DNA of 64,000 nucleotides from Nothophaeocryptopus gaeumannii. Taxonomy: Eukaryota; Ascomycota; Dothideomycetes; Mycosphaerellales; Mycosphaerellaceae. The first letter of the stretch is position 1. Each line of letters starts with the position of its first letter. The position numbers were made by a program, and so were the translations under genes. Location of the stretch: positions 2,604,001 through 2,668,000 of the forward strand of contig JASISA010000010.1 in assembly GCA_031771865.1 (NCBI GenBank), in the 5' to 3' direction. Under the pieces are notes generated by a model. That model was not told the DNA's origin and did no database searches. It saw nothing but the letters and a program-made list of their open reading frames with translations. Of the stretch, positions 11,201-20,953 are shown in pieces.

Positions 11201-11483
11201 GCTCGCTTGGAACGCTACAATCCAGCTTCGAATGCTACTCGACAAGGGAAGGTACGGAGAAGCGTTTTGGAGACATGTGCCATATTTGGAGCAGACTGTC
11301 GAGAAGGGGCAGGCTGTGTTGATGGATGAAGCGAGGTTGCTGAGAAAGATGTTGGAAGAGGGGAAGATTGATGTGGGGAAGTATGAGCGTGTTAGTGGGA
11401 AGTTGAAGAGGGATTATAAGATGTTTAGTACGGAGACGGGGAGGTTGAAGATGGTTACTGATCAAGATTTTGATGATGATTGA
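8292..11483 (+). CDS. mitochondrial flavin-reductase-like domain protein, multi-domain
   Basis: A single exon of 1063 aa. The N-terminus is Arg/Ser-rich with no acidic residue before about residue 12 and contains IRSIHASSRSGLRIRR, suggesting mitochondrial import. Residues about 130-460 hold repeated alpha/beta stretches of unknown type. Residues about 476-690 match the flavin reductase-like FMN-binding split barrel: an entry strand with THPVVVVTTYD, then GRAVTISSFSTVTLHPRPI and SFNLKLPSRTWDAI. An acidic, Ser-rich linker (about 700-850) follows. A second Arg/Ser/Phe-rich, presequence-like segment (about 855-885, including RRSFSTSLSANV) precedes a charged helical C-terminal domain (about 890-1063: WVRPPKYRAVKSLFKLQKW, AWNATIQLRMLLDKGRYGE). 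The architecture suggests an old fusion of two mitochondrial proteins. The enzymatic role is unproven, and it may be a structural protein using the fold. Confidence 0.75.
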   Translation: MLRPSPATRRFYCAFYDWTVCTSTPGFGRSSKGVPIRSIHASSRSGLRIRRHDGRHHLDSKDGKPDTKHVSLKNPGQNPEDLRDIPKRWREEPIETAVQKPFHTLRPSDDVVRFRSDYGLMIEYALRSDHLQNLQGVHGERLERLAKRAGSRIEVQELTTPVDSELVGGRRHIQIRSILISGTFKDVHNAYSSIRANARAGKSARELAALEVISHIARPSNALGPLEPVLRQKSADSVTFEISVPEQRFMRLVAAHDLQGKAGNLNVTLEIGEPDMRPSKESASDLELARSLLISGESPKAMKACTWLCGSLLNTHAKRPTNPDAVARTRTTDLPISRAPATKEPEPLSQTPAGQHWRLVVRLKRQHFAELQRVHDWQRRFRHSTGVAALPVEQGENASTGSVELALYGSHRGTRKARHRLLNMLKARGQGTIEDQVKLTDIVEGESVPITAADLSRAMTQVQGNDQETVKPSNNDVALGDSLRTALRAFTHPVVVVTTYDARHTHKGPLREIGRAVTISSFSTVTLHPRPIISFNLKLPSRTWDAITHTLKLRVIIPAANSRGAGIAHAFTQPHQHPWQGFEYLLQDPDLRVRFRQSRTQRIAPLLKDFNDFPSVLGSMSADIMLDKCQEVGDHVIVVAVVNDFDNALLPPAETRSNLPLRGIAALSYSNRSYRGPNGLIEPAVFDKKEKARTATDHNDNRPADGDLDPLQLGEALAGQPESAESSIEQAPTDSEDDAESGNESQAPSELSAQSEVPSANAESSRNPSSLSPPGTKSDAHGDSLYDTLRSARDEAEREQTADIYEKFSQWDEEEDVVGSDGKPRKPEQIGDLRPAPHSGAPCSAPTSEPPKRAFSTFARARAVPSSFAFSDRRSFSTSLSANVIEADILDPATAENTAADYLGLHDQNPNGPWVRPPKYRAVKSLFKLQKWAAACQEEIDSAFEGEVTPERQKELENRIHQNERMVAKKLAWNATIQLRMLLDKGRYGEAFWRHVPYLEQTVEKGQAVLMDEARLLRKMLEEGKIDVGKYERVSGKLKRDYKMFSTETGRLKMVTDQDFDDD

Positions 11484-12102
11484 AGGATGTGTCGAGTGGG
11501 GATGTATATTATGGCTCAAACGCATATGTCTCGTCCCTCTCAACAAAGCCCCCGGACTCTGCGGTACCCGATGCTACTTCACGCGACAACAACAGGTGTG
11601 TCGAGGATGAAACGTGAGGTCCAAGTAGCTGCTAAGCTTCCTGAAAATCTGCCAGCCGGGTTGGAAGTCATCACACTTCACCACTGTACTCAGATTGGGG
11701 CATCACCTACGAAGAGAGTGCAGCAGCAGGGCGGTCGTTGAAGGTCGACAGAATTATGAATGATTTGACTACCACGAATCGTCATCATAGCAGCACGTTG
11801 ATTCTTTCTACACGGCAGCTCAGCGTTCCTCACTCTGGCAACATTATTGTCCCTCCGTCAAACGTCATTGTGAGTAAAGGTCTCATTTCGCAACGAATTC
11901 GCAGGAATAAGGGCCTTGAAGTTCTCCTCTGCTCCGTAGCGTATTAGAGCCGGCCTGAGATTTTATTCAGCGGTTGTGCGCGATATGGAATATGTCAAAG
12001 TTGATCAGCAACGTGGCACGCCTGCACAACGTAAATTCCTCACATTACTTCTTCATTAAGTTCGTTATTGAGCGATTGCGATTTCCATTTATCATGTCAT
12101 TC
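11484..12102. other. intergenic, two converging 3' ends
   Basis: This 619-bp interval lies between convergent genes. Short plus-strand ORFs are present but have no recognisable features, and nothing else was seen. Confidence 0.5.
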
Positions 12103-13443
12103 TCATACCCATTTCAGTAGCCGTCCAATCCAGGCAGACCCTCCCAGAGCAGCTGCACTGACGCCGCACAGTACCACGAGAGCTCCGTATCTGCTGCCGT
12201 AGGTGAAATTCGACCCTGCCTTCCAGTTCATTTCCAGCAACTTCTCGCTGACTGGACCAGAAACGACATTGCCAACACCCTTGCCCGCGGCCATGATACC
12301 GATGACAATCGCAGTATCAACAACGCTGCCCGGCTCTCGACTTCGCATGTTGGCTGCCATGCCTGCCCAACTGCCGTTGTAGACTCCCGAGCAGGTTCCC
12401 CAGAGCAATGCGAAGATGTATAGCATTGCTTCAGATTGCGCGAGGCCCCAGAAGATGAAGGCGCTGATCATGCCAATCGTGGAAGAAGTCACAATGGCCA
12501 CGTTGACGTGGAAGCGGTCGGCGAGATGGCCACCTACTATCCCTCCGAATGAGTACGCGCCGTTGTAGAATGCCAAAGAGAGTGGACCAGCGTAGGCAGG
12601 TAGGCCGAGCGCGAGCGCAAAAGATGGCATCCAAAGGGACGGGATGAAGACGCCAAGTGACTGCACAATGTTGCCTGTTTGGAAGAGCCAGAAAGCCTTT
12701 TGTTTCACGAACCTGAGATCCTGAGGTTTGAGGGCGGAAGCCGCAGAAGGTGGAATGCGTGGACGAATGTAGTGTATAGCTGGTAACGTGAGTATGACCA
12801 TGACGACTGCCCAGATTCGTAAAGTCGAGCGAAAGCCGTAGGCGTTGAAAAGCCATTGGAGAACAAAAGGCACGCAAATACCTGAGGCTCCTGTTCCCGC
12901 GAACATTATCCCGAAGGCAAGGCCTTTACGTTTGATGAACCATTGGTCCAGGAATAGGTTACTGGGATAGTAAAGCAGAATACTTCCAATTCCATAGAGC
13001 ACTCCTTGCGTGGCGATCAAGGCAGACACAGAGTTGCAGAAGCTTGCTCCAATAAGCCCAGCGGCCATGATGCTCAGTCCAAGAAGCATAGCCGGTCTTC
13101 TCGTGTGTGGGAAGCGTTGCATGAAGATGCCCAGAAATGGCGAAGAAAAGTAGGAGACTCCTATTGCTGTACTTCCTATAGCTGCGATGCTACTCTGCTG
13201 AGACGAAAATGGCGGAGTTGATTGGTAGAGCTTTTGGAAGATACCAAAGGAGAGCGGAAGGCCCCAGACTATGGCTTCCAGAAAGAAGCAAGCGGCCAGG
13301 AAGGTCCATGCTTGCCATCCGCCATCCACAGGTGGGAGAGATTGAGTGTGGTGGCTTTCAGGGCCAGCTTCGTCGGTGTCCTCATGCTGTGACCGCAAGC
13401 TTCTGAGCTCGATATCGGAGTTTGTCGTAGTTCTAGTGGCCAT
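12103..13443 (-). CDS. MFS transporter, monocarboxylate (MCT) type
   Basis: A single exon of 446 aa. After a soluble N-terminus of about 40 residues comes the MCT signature PPVDGGWQAWTFLAACFFLE at the start of TM1, followed by about 12 hydrophobic helices with a central loop (around residues 210-230). Typical MFS pieces are visible: GTGASGICVPFVLQWLF in the N half, and FGGIVGGHLADRFHVN, the equivalent of the loop 2-3 motif, in the C half. MCT-family proteins in fungi sit in the plasma or vacuolar membrane and carry small acids, riboflavin or unknown substrates by facilitated diffusion or proton symport. The substrate cannot be inferred here. The length is standard. It is divergent from the F-box gene, with a hexamer repeat between them. 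Confidence 0.92.
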   Translation of the reverse strand: MATRTTTNSDIELRSLRSQHEDTDEAGPESHHTQSLPPVDGGWQAWTFLAACFFLEAIVWGLPLSFGIFQKLYQSTPPFSSQQSSIAAIGSTAIGVSYFSSPFLGIFMQRFPHTRRPAMLLGLSIMAAGLIGASFCNSVSALIATQGVLYGIGSILLYYPSNLFLDQWFIKRKGLAFGIMFAGTGASGICVPFVLQWLFNAYGFRSTLRIWAVVMVILTLPAIHYIRPRIPPSAASALKPQDLRFVKQKAFWLFQTGNIVQSLGVFIPSLWMPSFALALGLPAYAGPLSLAFYNGAYSFGGIVGGHLADRFHVNVAIVTSSTIGMISAFIFWGLAQSEAMLYIFALLWGTCSGVYNGSWAGMAANMRSREPGSVVDTAIVIGIMAAGKGVGNVVSGPVSEKLLEMNWKAGSNFTYGSRYGALVVLCGVSAAALGGSAWIGRLLKWV

Positions 13444-13813
13444 TTGTGATGGCGATGTGAGCTGTACACCAGATCAATGCCTGCAGCGGAGCGAGTGGCT
13501 GTATCGAGTATCAATAAGACGAAGCAACCCGATAGGTATCAAATGTGAAATGTCGTTGCTGTTGTTGTAAGAATGTAGGGGTGAGGTTGATGTTTACCTC
13601 GTCAAGAACTTGGGCGCCCCCCGCACTCGCACTCGCACTCGCACTCGCGCAGCCTGCAAGATTGACGGTGCTGAGTCACCCTTGCAAGGTTGACGCTAGC
13701 CAGGGTCCTCACGACTATCAAATCCGACGCCACCATTTGACTTGCACATGCACTTTCTCTCACACAACTCGCTCTTCATCCTTGCCGGCGGAGAGACGCA
13801 GTGGACCGACAAG
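13444..13813. promoter_or_regulatory. divergent promoter with a GCACTC hexamer array
   Basis: This 370-bp interval lies between the MFS gene and the F-box gene. It contains four tandem GCACTC units at 13623-13648 inside a C-rich stretch, which could be a simple repeat or a reiterated regulatory site. The F-box ORF runs open upstream to 13742, so the 3' end of this interval may be translated if an earlier start is used. Confidence 0.45.
13623..13648 (+). repeat. (GCACTC)4 microsatellite
   Basis: Four perfect GCACTC units plus a partial unit, in the shared promoter of the MFS and F-box genes. Confidence 0.85.
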
Positions 13814-14905
13814 ATGAGTGTGACCACAGACGAGATGGTGCAGTCAGATGCAAAGACAGCGCCACCAACAACAACGACAGACAACAAGCCGACAGCGGCG
13901 TTGGAGGAGAGCTACCAGATCGAGCCAAGAAAGATCTACAGGAAGAAAGCTATCACTGCGGACGACGATGAGCCGCTGGTCGACTTGACGGAAGAACTGG
14001 AAAAGAAGTCGAAGAAGAAAGATCGTCAAAAGAAAAAGGAAGCAAAGAGGAAACAGAAGAAAGGAGAGGAAGCTTCGCTGCTAGACCTGCCAGCCGAGCT
14101 GGTTCACGACATCTTTAGCCTATGCGCTCCGAGCGACGTGATGCGCCTCCAGAGGGTCAACAGGACCATTAGAAGTTTTGTAATCGAAAACGAAAGCGCC
14201 ATATCGAGAGACATTGTTCGACGACGTTACTGGGTCCTCTACAGATCCTTTCATCTGCCCATTCCGATGAAAAGCGTTCCAGACACCGCTCGGCAGGCCC
14301 TTCTAACGTCGTCCTGGCAGGAGAAGATGCAGATTCATAAGCGACCTTATCAGCACATACAGCCTGCAAATCCGGAGGAAGTATGTACCTGTACCACTTG
14401 TCTTATGAACTGGAATCATCTCTGCTTGATCCTGGATTTGGCCCACTTTCAGTCCAACTTCGAGAGAAGAGATCCTATCCCGATGATTCCACGAGGCACG
14501 TTTCCGGAATGGAATGCTAAGCTCATATCTGAGAATGCGGCTATCGTGATGAAAGCGATCCGGAGTCCTTTGTATCACGCCTTGGTACTGCAGATCCATC
14601 TCGACACCATCGTGCGAACACTTCAGAGGACGATGAAATTTAACAAGAAGCGTAAAACTCCAATACCCAACATGGTCTATCATTTCTCTCCACAAGACGC
14701 AAGAATGGAGACAGACGAATTCCTGGAGCGCAGTGGCCCGCCATCGTATGCATTTCCCTTCCACCGCGACAATTACTACAACCTAGAGGCCTATGTCCCG
14801 AACAGAAAGTGGGACAAGGAGAAGCAGAAGTGGCTCTACGGAACGCCTGGGTACCAGCACAAGCTTGACCTGGACTGGATTGTGCCCAGATTCAGACCAG
14901 AGTAG
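13814..14905 (+). CDS. F-box protein
   Basis: A single exon of 363 aa from the ATG at 13814 (context GACAAGATGAG). An in-frame ATG at 13742 would add 24 residues with no obvious function. Residues about 50-85 are a Lys/Glu-rich, nuclear-signal-like stretch (EELEKKSKKKDRQKKKEAKR). The F-box follows at about 90-130: LLDLPAELVHDIFSLC, then MRLQRVNRTIRSFV. F-box proteins link substrates to Skp1-Cullin1 ubiquitin ligases. The C-terminal part contains the pair CTCTTCLMNWNHLCLILDLA and ends in an aromatic, charged tail (LDLDWIVPRFRPE), a layout seen in a Dothideomycete-type F-box family without known substrates. The role beyond the F-box is inference. Confidence 0.82.
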   Translation: MSVTTDEMVQSDAKTAPPTTTTDNKPTAALEESYQIEPRKIYRKKAITADDDEPLVDLTEELEKKSKKKDRQKKKEAKRKQKKGEEASLLDLPAELVHDIFSLCAPSDVMRLQRVNRTIRSFVIENESAISRDIVRRRYWVLYRSFHLPIPMKSVPDTARQALLTSSWQEKMQIHKRPYQHIQPANPEEVCTCTTCLMNWNHLCLILDLAHFQSNFERRDPIPMIPRGTFPEWNAKLISENAAIVMKAIRSPLYHALVLQIHLDTIVRTLQRTMKFNKKRKTPIPNMVYHFSPQDARMETDEFLERSGPPSYAFPFHRDNYYNLEAYVPNRKWDKEKQKWLYGTPGYQHKLDLDWIVPRFRPE

Positions 14906-15732
14906 AAACCGTTTGGTGACCCATGCCAATCGTGAGGCTTCTCGAAGCTCGACCTTGGGCGTGAGCACATCAACATTTTCACGGAAGGCTGCTCAGGCAA
15001 TGATAAGAGGCATCCCAAATATCAAAAAACCCTCTTTCCGACCGCGCCCACGATTTCCACTTCCACTTCTACTCCCGCCGAACCCCTCCTCGGCTCAGGT
15101 CGTTAAAATCTCCATGCGTCTTCCTCGCGGAGAAAAGCCCATCGTGAAAATACCCACCAGGCAGAGGTTATTTCGTCTACAGAAAGCTCTGGAGGAGTGT
15201 CGAAGTGATGAGGGAAGAAATGTCAGTTTCGGGGAAGGCTTCAGGCTGTTATGGAGGAAGAGGTATGGACAGGTGATTGATTCATGAGGTCTTGGCGAGG
15301 GTGGATGGATGGCGGGGGTTGAGAAGAAGATTATGATGGCTGTAGGGATTATACTCGGATGGAGTTTGAAGATTGTGCTTTTGTATTGAGAGAGAGCATG
15401 TAGGAATGGGTAAGGGAAGAGAGCGAGTTGCTGCTGCTGCATTCGTCTAGTGAGGTATCCGAAAAGTGAAGCAAGGAGAGAGTATTTAGTTCGGAGACCT
15501 CGTCTCGTTGGGTAACATTATGCATTACTCATTAATGATCCATTTCTGCAGTGCAGTGGCATATTCTCACTTGCCCATTTCCAGCGAAATGCTCCCAAAA
15601 CTCCAACCGCTATGCGAAACCAAAACCGAAAATTTGCGCTACATCCATCTAACGCATTCGTCTCCTCTTCACCTCTCTCGCATCCTCCTCCGGCTCCGCT
15701 TGGACTTCAGAAACATGTACAACGTCCTCGCG
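14906..15732. other. intergenic with one weak ORF
   Basis: This 827-bp interval lies between the F-box gene and the 3' end of the histidine kinase. A plus-strand frame open to 15287 could encode a short basic peptide from an ATG near 15114 (MRLPRGEKPIVKIPTRQR), but it has no recognisable domain and its upstream part overlaps the F-box gene in another frame. I do not call it a gene. Confidence 0.4.
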
Positions 15733-18700
15733 TCACCTCGTCCCCTCCACCACCCCGTCTTTACTCCCACTCCTCTCCCCCGCTTTTCCCAATCCCTCAC
15801 TCTCTTTTAGGTTTTCATCACCTTTCCCATCAACCATCAACAACCCCTTCAGTTCCGCAAACTTCACTGGCTTCGGCAAGAAGATATCAATCCCCACCGT
15901 CTCCGCCTCCTCTCTAGCCTTCTCACTCGCCAAACCCGTCAATACAATCACAGTCGTCCTTCTAATTCCATGTTCCTTTTCGAAGTCCCGAATTCTTCTC
16001 GTGGCTTCCATACCGTCCATGATGGGCATGGAGATATCCATCAGGACAAAGTCGAAGCGTTTCCCGGGCGTTGATATCACAGGCGCTTCCGTACTTGGCG
16101 TAGGGTTGGCTGAGTCGACTTTGGTCGCAGCAGCGCCATCTGGGAGGAGAGTTTTGCGGTATGCGTCGAGTGCTTCTTGACCATTCTCCGCTTCTTCGTA
16201 GGTGAAATTGCAGCGCTTCATGAACATGACGAGGAGCTGGCGATTTATCTTGTTGTCGTCTACGAGCAGTAGATGCGGTTTCACAGGTGCCGGAGGGACG
16301 TTGCGCAGACCAGCTGCGTCACACGAAGTGTTTCTCGAAGGAGGCGGGCGTGTGACGGCGGGCGATACAGCCTCGGAGGCGTTCGGCGATTGGAGGGATG
16401 GCGATTGAGGATCGAATGGCGGCGGTACTGGATACGACAGAGCTGCGCTGACACTTCGACGCAAGCTATCGCTTCGCTGGAGCATAGGCTTCTCAGGAGT
16501 GCTGGTTGCATGCCCTGCCGAATTCGATTCTGTCTTGTCTGCTGAAAGGCGAGGAGGCCGCTCCGCATCGGGCGAGAGCACATTCTGTTCATCTTGAAGT
16601 TGTTCTTTTCGAATGTCTTCAGCTCTCTTGAGACAGTGGAAGAACGCTTTGGCCAGTTTCCTGGGACCACATGGTTGGGGTATCACCTCCACAATCTTCC
16701 CCAGCTGCCTCAGTATGTTTTGATTATCCCGCGTGATCGATATCGCATCCTGGTCGTTCATACAAACAACAACAATCGGTACGTCCCGATCAGAGCCCGG
16801 CGCTCTTCGCTCGCGGAGCTGGCGATCTCTGAATTTGTCGATCGGCGGTGGCTCAGTATAAAGGTAGATATCTGCATCAGGCTGATCCATATCACTCGAC
16901 TGTGAGACTGTCATTCCGAACCAGCTTGCGCATATCTCGCGCAGTGTTTGCTGGAACCGAGCGATGTGGTGCGTCGGTGGTCTTCTGATGTCCGCATCAG
17001 TAGTGTCGAGCAGAACCATGTGCCGGCCTCTGGTGCGCTTCTCGACGTCAACCATCTCGCTATCTCGTACTTCTGGCCGTATTCCAGCCTCATTCGACTT
17101 TTGTTGGGAAGGTGTCAGTCGTAGGTGGATATCAACTTCGGTGCCTACGCCCGGTTCACTTCGGACCTCGACGCTTCCGCCCAGCGAGTCGACAATCTGC
17201 TTGACAATACTCAAACCTAGGCCAGTGCCTGGTTGGAACGGATCTTCTTGACTGAATGGCACGAACAGCCTGTCTCTCTGAAAGCTCTCTGACATGCCTT
17301 TACCAGAGTCCACGACTCGAATGAGCGCGTTGATCTTGGAGCTGTCGGAGGACTCCTGGGCACGTAAGGAAACTGCGACAAATCCAGAAGTCGTGTATTT
17401 CAAGGCGTTGCCTAGCAGATTCATGATTATTCGCCGGAGCGCGCCTGACTGTATTCGGACGTTCCAGGATCTTCTTGGACTAATATCCAGAAGCACAGAT
17501 ACCGCACCCGCATTCTGCTGAGGCCGTAGTACCTCCTCTTTCCCGGCGGTGAGCGCGTCGAAAGAGTCGAGTACAGGGTTGTCGGGTGTAGTCGCAGTTG
17601 AAGATGGTCCATCAGGTAACTTCTTGAAAGTATGGCCTGCTGTTACTGCCTCGGCGACTTCTTCCACCAGTACTCCTAGATCCACATCCGCGGTCATATT
17701 CATGCTCTCCATAGAAGAGTCCGTAGTCAAATTGATCGGCTTGTTCTGCTTCGCTCGTCGTCGCATCTGAGTCCGGCCTAGCTTGTTGATCTTGCTGTAA
17801 TCCAGAACATGATTGAGTGTATCCAACAGCGTTCGGCCACATGTAACAATCGAAGTCACCAGCCCCGACTGGTACGCGTCTGTAGTGGTGTCCATCAGGA
17901 ACTCGGCAGCGCCAAGAATCCCGTGCAGTGGCGAGCGCAGTTCGTGACTCATGGAAGCGATGAAGGTCGTCTTCGCTGCCTCGTTCCGCTGCATATTGAT
18001 CCGCATCACTTCAGAGACTATGCAATTAGAGAAGGCTCGCAGGTGAGAGAGGTCGGCATCTAAAACCATGCGTCCGACAACTGAAGTCCACAAGAAGCAT
18101 CCGGCAATGAGCTTCTCCTCGGACTGGTCGTATAATGGCAAGAAGATGACGGTCTTGGCGCCTGGGATCTTCTTGAGCAATTCCTTGTGGTCCATATGGC
18201 GCTTCTTGTGACGAGGCTTGGGAGTGTTTGCACCGTGATTGCTGCCAAAGCCAGTCTTGGGTGATTTGGGAGACTTTGGCTCATTCTCTCGCTCGCTCGT
18301 CGCGTCACTCTCTTCCTCGGAGGAGATTCCTGACCCTGCTTCGTTGAAAGAGAATGTCCTGCCATGCGGGAACATCGCGAAATATTTCTCCAGAGTTCCA
18401 AGTGTTAGCGCAGATCCGTCCTCGATGGACGAGCTTGCCTGTTGATCAGCGACCGAGAACGCTAAAATACGGCAAGGACGCGACGTAGGGGAGCTATCCG
18501 AGTCCGAGGTAGTGTTTCGATCAGAGTCTGAGGCGGGTGATGGCTGTCCGGATCTCTCTGAGCTTCTATCGAGGCCAGGGACCGGTCTATGCTTGGTTAG
18601 CGTTACATGCATTAGGCGCTTAAGAGTTGATGCGGAAGAGGTACCTGGATTTAGCTGCTCGACTGGTCTCCGCTGTGGCTCCGAAGATTGCTGCACCGTC

Positions 18701-19624
18701 CGCCAGTGTAGAATCCCGGAGGACATCAGCTGCTGCTGCGAACATCCTCGACATGCCGTCATCAGCCTTCCTATCCGACTGCCGCCTTTGCAATCTTTGG
18801 GCAGAAAGCCGCTTGTTCAGAGATGGGCGTATTGGTGGAGTATCATCCGCTCGTTGTTGCTGAGGTGAAGTCTCCTGGCGAGCATGGTTCTGGCTGTCCC
18901 GCAGCGTAGAGCAGTCTTCAATAAAGGAAGCCATTCCGCGGACGATTCTCTCGCCTTTGAAACGGTCCACTCTATCACGAGCCCATTCCAGGTGCTCCAT
19001 CACAGTCTGCGCGGTGTCCTGCATCATTCTGAGCTCTTCTGCTGCCAAACCGCGTGGGCGTGGGTAGTCGTCTGACACAGCCACAGTGCCTATCATATAG
19101 CCATTTCGCGAGTATAGCGGGACTCCCGCATAGAAGCGTACGCCGGGTTCGTTAATAACGTACAACCTATCCTTGAAGCGGTCATCCTCTCGACAGTCGC
19201 TCACAATCAGCCCCTGTGCTTGATATACCCGACCATCTTCTTCCGTAGCTTGACAGTGATTGATCAGGCAGTGCTCGCAGATAGCGTCTTCCCGCGCGAG
19301 AACTGCGCTCCCCAGCCATAGCTCGTCGCCCTCTTTCGCGAAGGAGTTGGCGGTCGGACGTGATCGTGTCGCTTCGGTGAGGATGTACTGGCTCGTGGGA
19401 TCGATCAGTGAGATGATACACCGGCGAACATTGAGGTGCAGTGCAACTAGCTGAGCGGATGAGGTGATGGCTCGATCACGAGAGGCGTGCGGTGTGTAGC
19501 CCTGCCTCTGGAGGTCCAATTGCGCTATGCTCTCGACGTGCTTGGCGACATTGAGGGAGGAGCCGTGGGCAGCCAGCCAAGGTTGATAGTAGCGCTGGAC
19601 CTCGCGCTCGACCAAGGACATCAT
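15733..19624 (-). CDS. GAF-domain hybrid histidine kinase
   Basis: Exons 18645-19624 and 15733-18586, with a 58-bp intron (GTACCT...GCATAG, branch CGCTAAC), give 1277 aa. The N-terminal about 60 residues precede a GAF sensor domain (about 60-215). A Ser-rich linker and a second sensor-like stretch follow, then the HisKA dimerisation domain with H-box SMSHELRSPLHGILGAAEFL (His near residue 540). The ATP-binding domain has an N-box (LLGNALKYTTSG), DSGKGM, and the G-box GTGLGLSIVKQ. A REC domain carries LLVDDNKINRQLL, the phospho-acceptor in VLMDISMPIMDGMEA (Asp near 1177) and the Lys in FLPKPVKF. All catalytic residues are present. It should autophosphorylate and pass phosphate through a histidine phosphotransfer protein to Ssk1/Skn7-type regulators. 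The signal sensed by the GAF region is unknown. There is no membrane segment, so it is probably cytosolic. Confidence 0.93.
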
Positions 19625-20485
19625 CTCGCCGCCGGTTGGCTTGTCGAGGGCGTGGTGGCCGGTAAACGCGCAAGAGAGAAGGCGGTGCTAAGGTTAGCTG
19701 TCTGGAGTGGCAGAAAGGTGGAGGACAACAAAGGAAATCGCGATGGAGTATACTTGCCCTGCCGCCGCGCGCACGCGCGGGCTCGCGTAGCATCAGCCCG
19801 AGCGAGGAATCTGGCACTGAAAGGCGGCGGCTGCTGCTCCGAAGTACAATTATCCGTATGCCGTCTGAAATGCGCACGCCTTGCTTGCTCTGGAGGCGCC
19901 GAATGGCAAGGATTGTTCACGGGCGGCGATCTAGTCGTAGTCAGGGTCAGTACGACATGATAGGTGCAATACCGGCCATTGCCCGACGACGTGTCTCAAA
20001 CAACCAATCTTCTTCCTGCTTATCGGCCGCGTGTCGTCGCACGAAGGCTGCACAAAACGCTGCGCTACCGAGGTCGACGACACAAGCGAGCAGAATGAAG
20101 GTCGAGTGGCCGCCACGCGCGTGAAAGCGCTCCAGATTCGTGGGTCATGGCGTGAAGAAGGTGGTGTTCGTTGAGGCGGAGGCTTGCGAAGGACAAGGGT
20201 GTCGTTGCCAATTCGCCGAACCATTTCCGTGAACCTAATTTACGGGCCGATGCATCCTTTCTGCTTCATGTGAAGACGTCAAGAAGACGGTAGAAGAACA
20301 TGTGCATTAACATGATATAAGAGAGGATACACGGCCTCGATGCTGATTGACACTCTGAGCTACCTGAAACAACAGAGATAGTTTTGATCTCAAGCTGTTC
20401 AATTCCTCATTCGCCTTTCGCCCTCCCCAAGAAGACGTGACATCTTGATGCTAGATGCTCCCTCACTCGTTCTCCTGTGGGTCCC
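19625..20485. other. intergenic upstream of histidine kinase
   Basis: An 861-bp interval containing the kinase promoter. ORFs on both strands are GC-rich shadows without domains. An (CG)-rich stretch with alternating purine-pyrimidine (around 19765-19785) is present, and nothing else was recognised. Confidence 0.45.
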
Positions 20486-20953
20486 TCACCAATCTTCGCG
20501 TTGAGATCCATTAGACATTATAAGGAGGAGCTTGTGGCGTGCATTGCAGAAAATCGTAATTGCATGTCTTGCTTGCATACCATTGCCGTGATGTAGAGAG
20601 TCGGATAGTAGCGGCCGACAATTCATGATCGGCGTGCGTTCGTTGGTAAGTAAAAGAAATGTCATGGACTCGCCATGTTGCTTCGTGGTTGAAACCGCCC
20701 TTTGGCTGACAAGGACCATACCCGCCTGGATATCAGGTTTGTTCTTCTCGCAGAGCAATAGGGTTTTCTCACACCAATCCATTTCGATCGGCTTATTGGT
20801 GGTTAAGCTGTATGGGTAGATACGATTTCTGAGCTCAGGCGGCAGATCCATGAATCGAATATCTTGGAGGCTGCGATGCTGGAAGAGGTGGCCGCAGCAC
20901 TTGCTGTCTCCCGCGTTTGTGGTAGCTTGCATCTTGAGGAGCTTTTGCGTCAT
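20486..20953 (-). pseudogene. F-box-like (LPPELRNRIY family) gene relic
   Basis: The minus-strand frame starting at 20953 encodes FMDLPPELRNRIYPYSLTT, the conserved N-terminal motif of the F-box-like family also present at 52.7-56.6 kb. After about residue 85 the family-like pattern continues in a different frame: near 20640-20695 the shifted frame reads FNHEATWRVHDISFTYQ, resembling the usual 'F-xx-EA-xx-xx-YxxNTF' block, while the called frame loses similarity. The shifted frame ends within about 120 bases. The usual length (about 300-400 aa) is not reached. The simplest reading is a frameshifted and truncated copy. A short expressed protein cannot be excluded. Confidence 0.65.

Noticed and set aside
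14793..15287. 164-codon plus-strand ORF after the F-box gene
   Set aside because: Its first third overlaps the F-box gene out of frame, and the rest is low complexity. Kept only as a note in the interval entry.
19760..19790. CG-rich alternating stretch as a special DNA structure
   Set aside because: It is too short and imperfect (CCGCCGCGCGCACGCGCGGG) to claim more than local GC richness.
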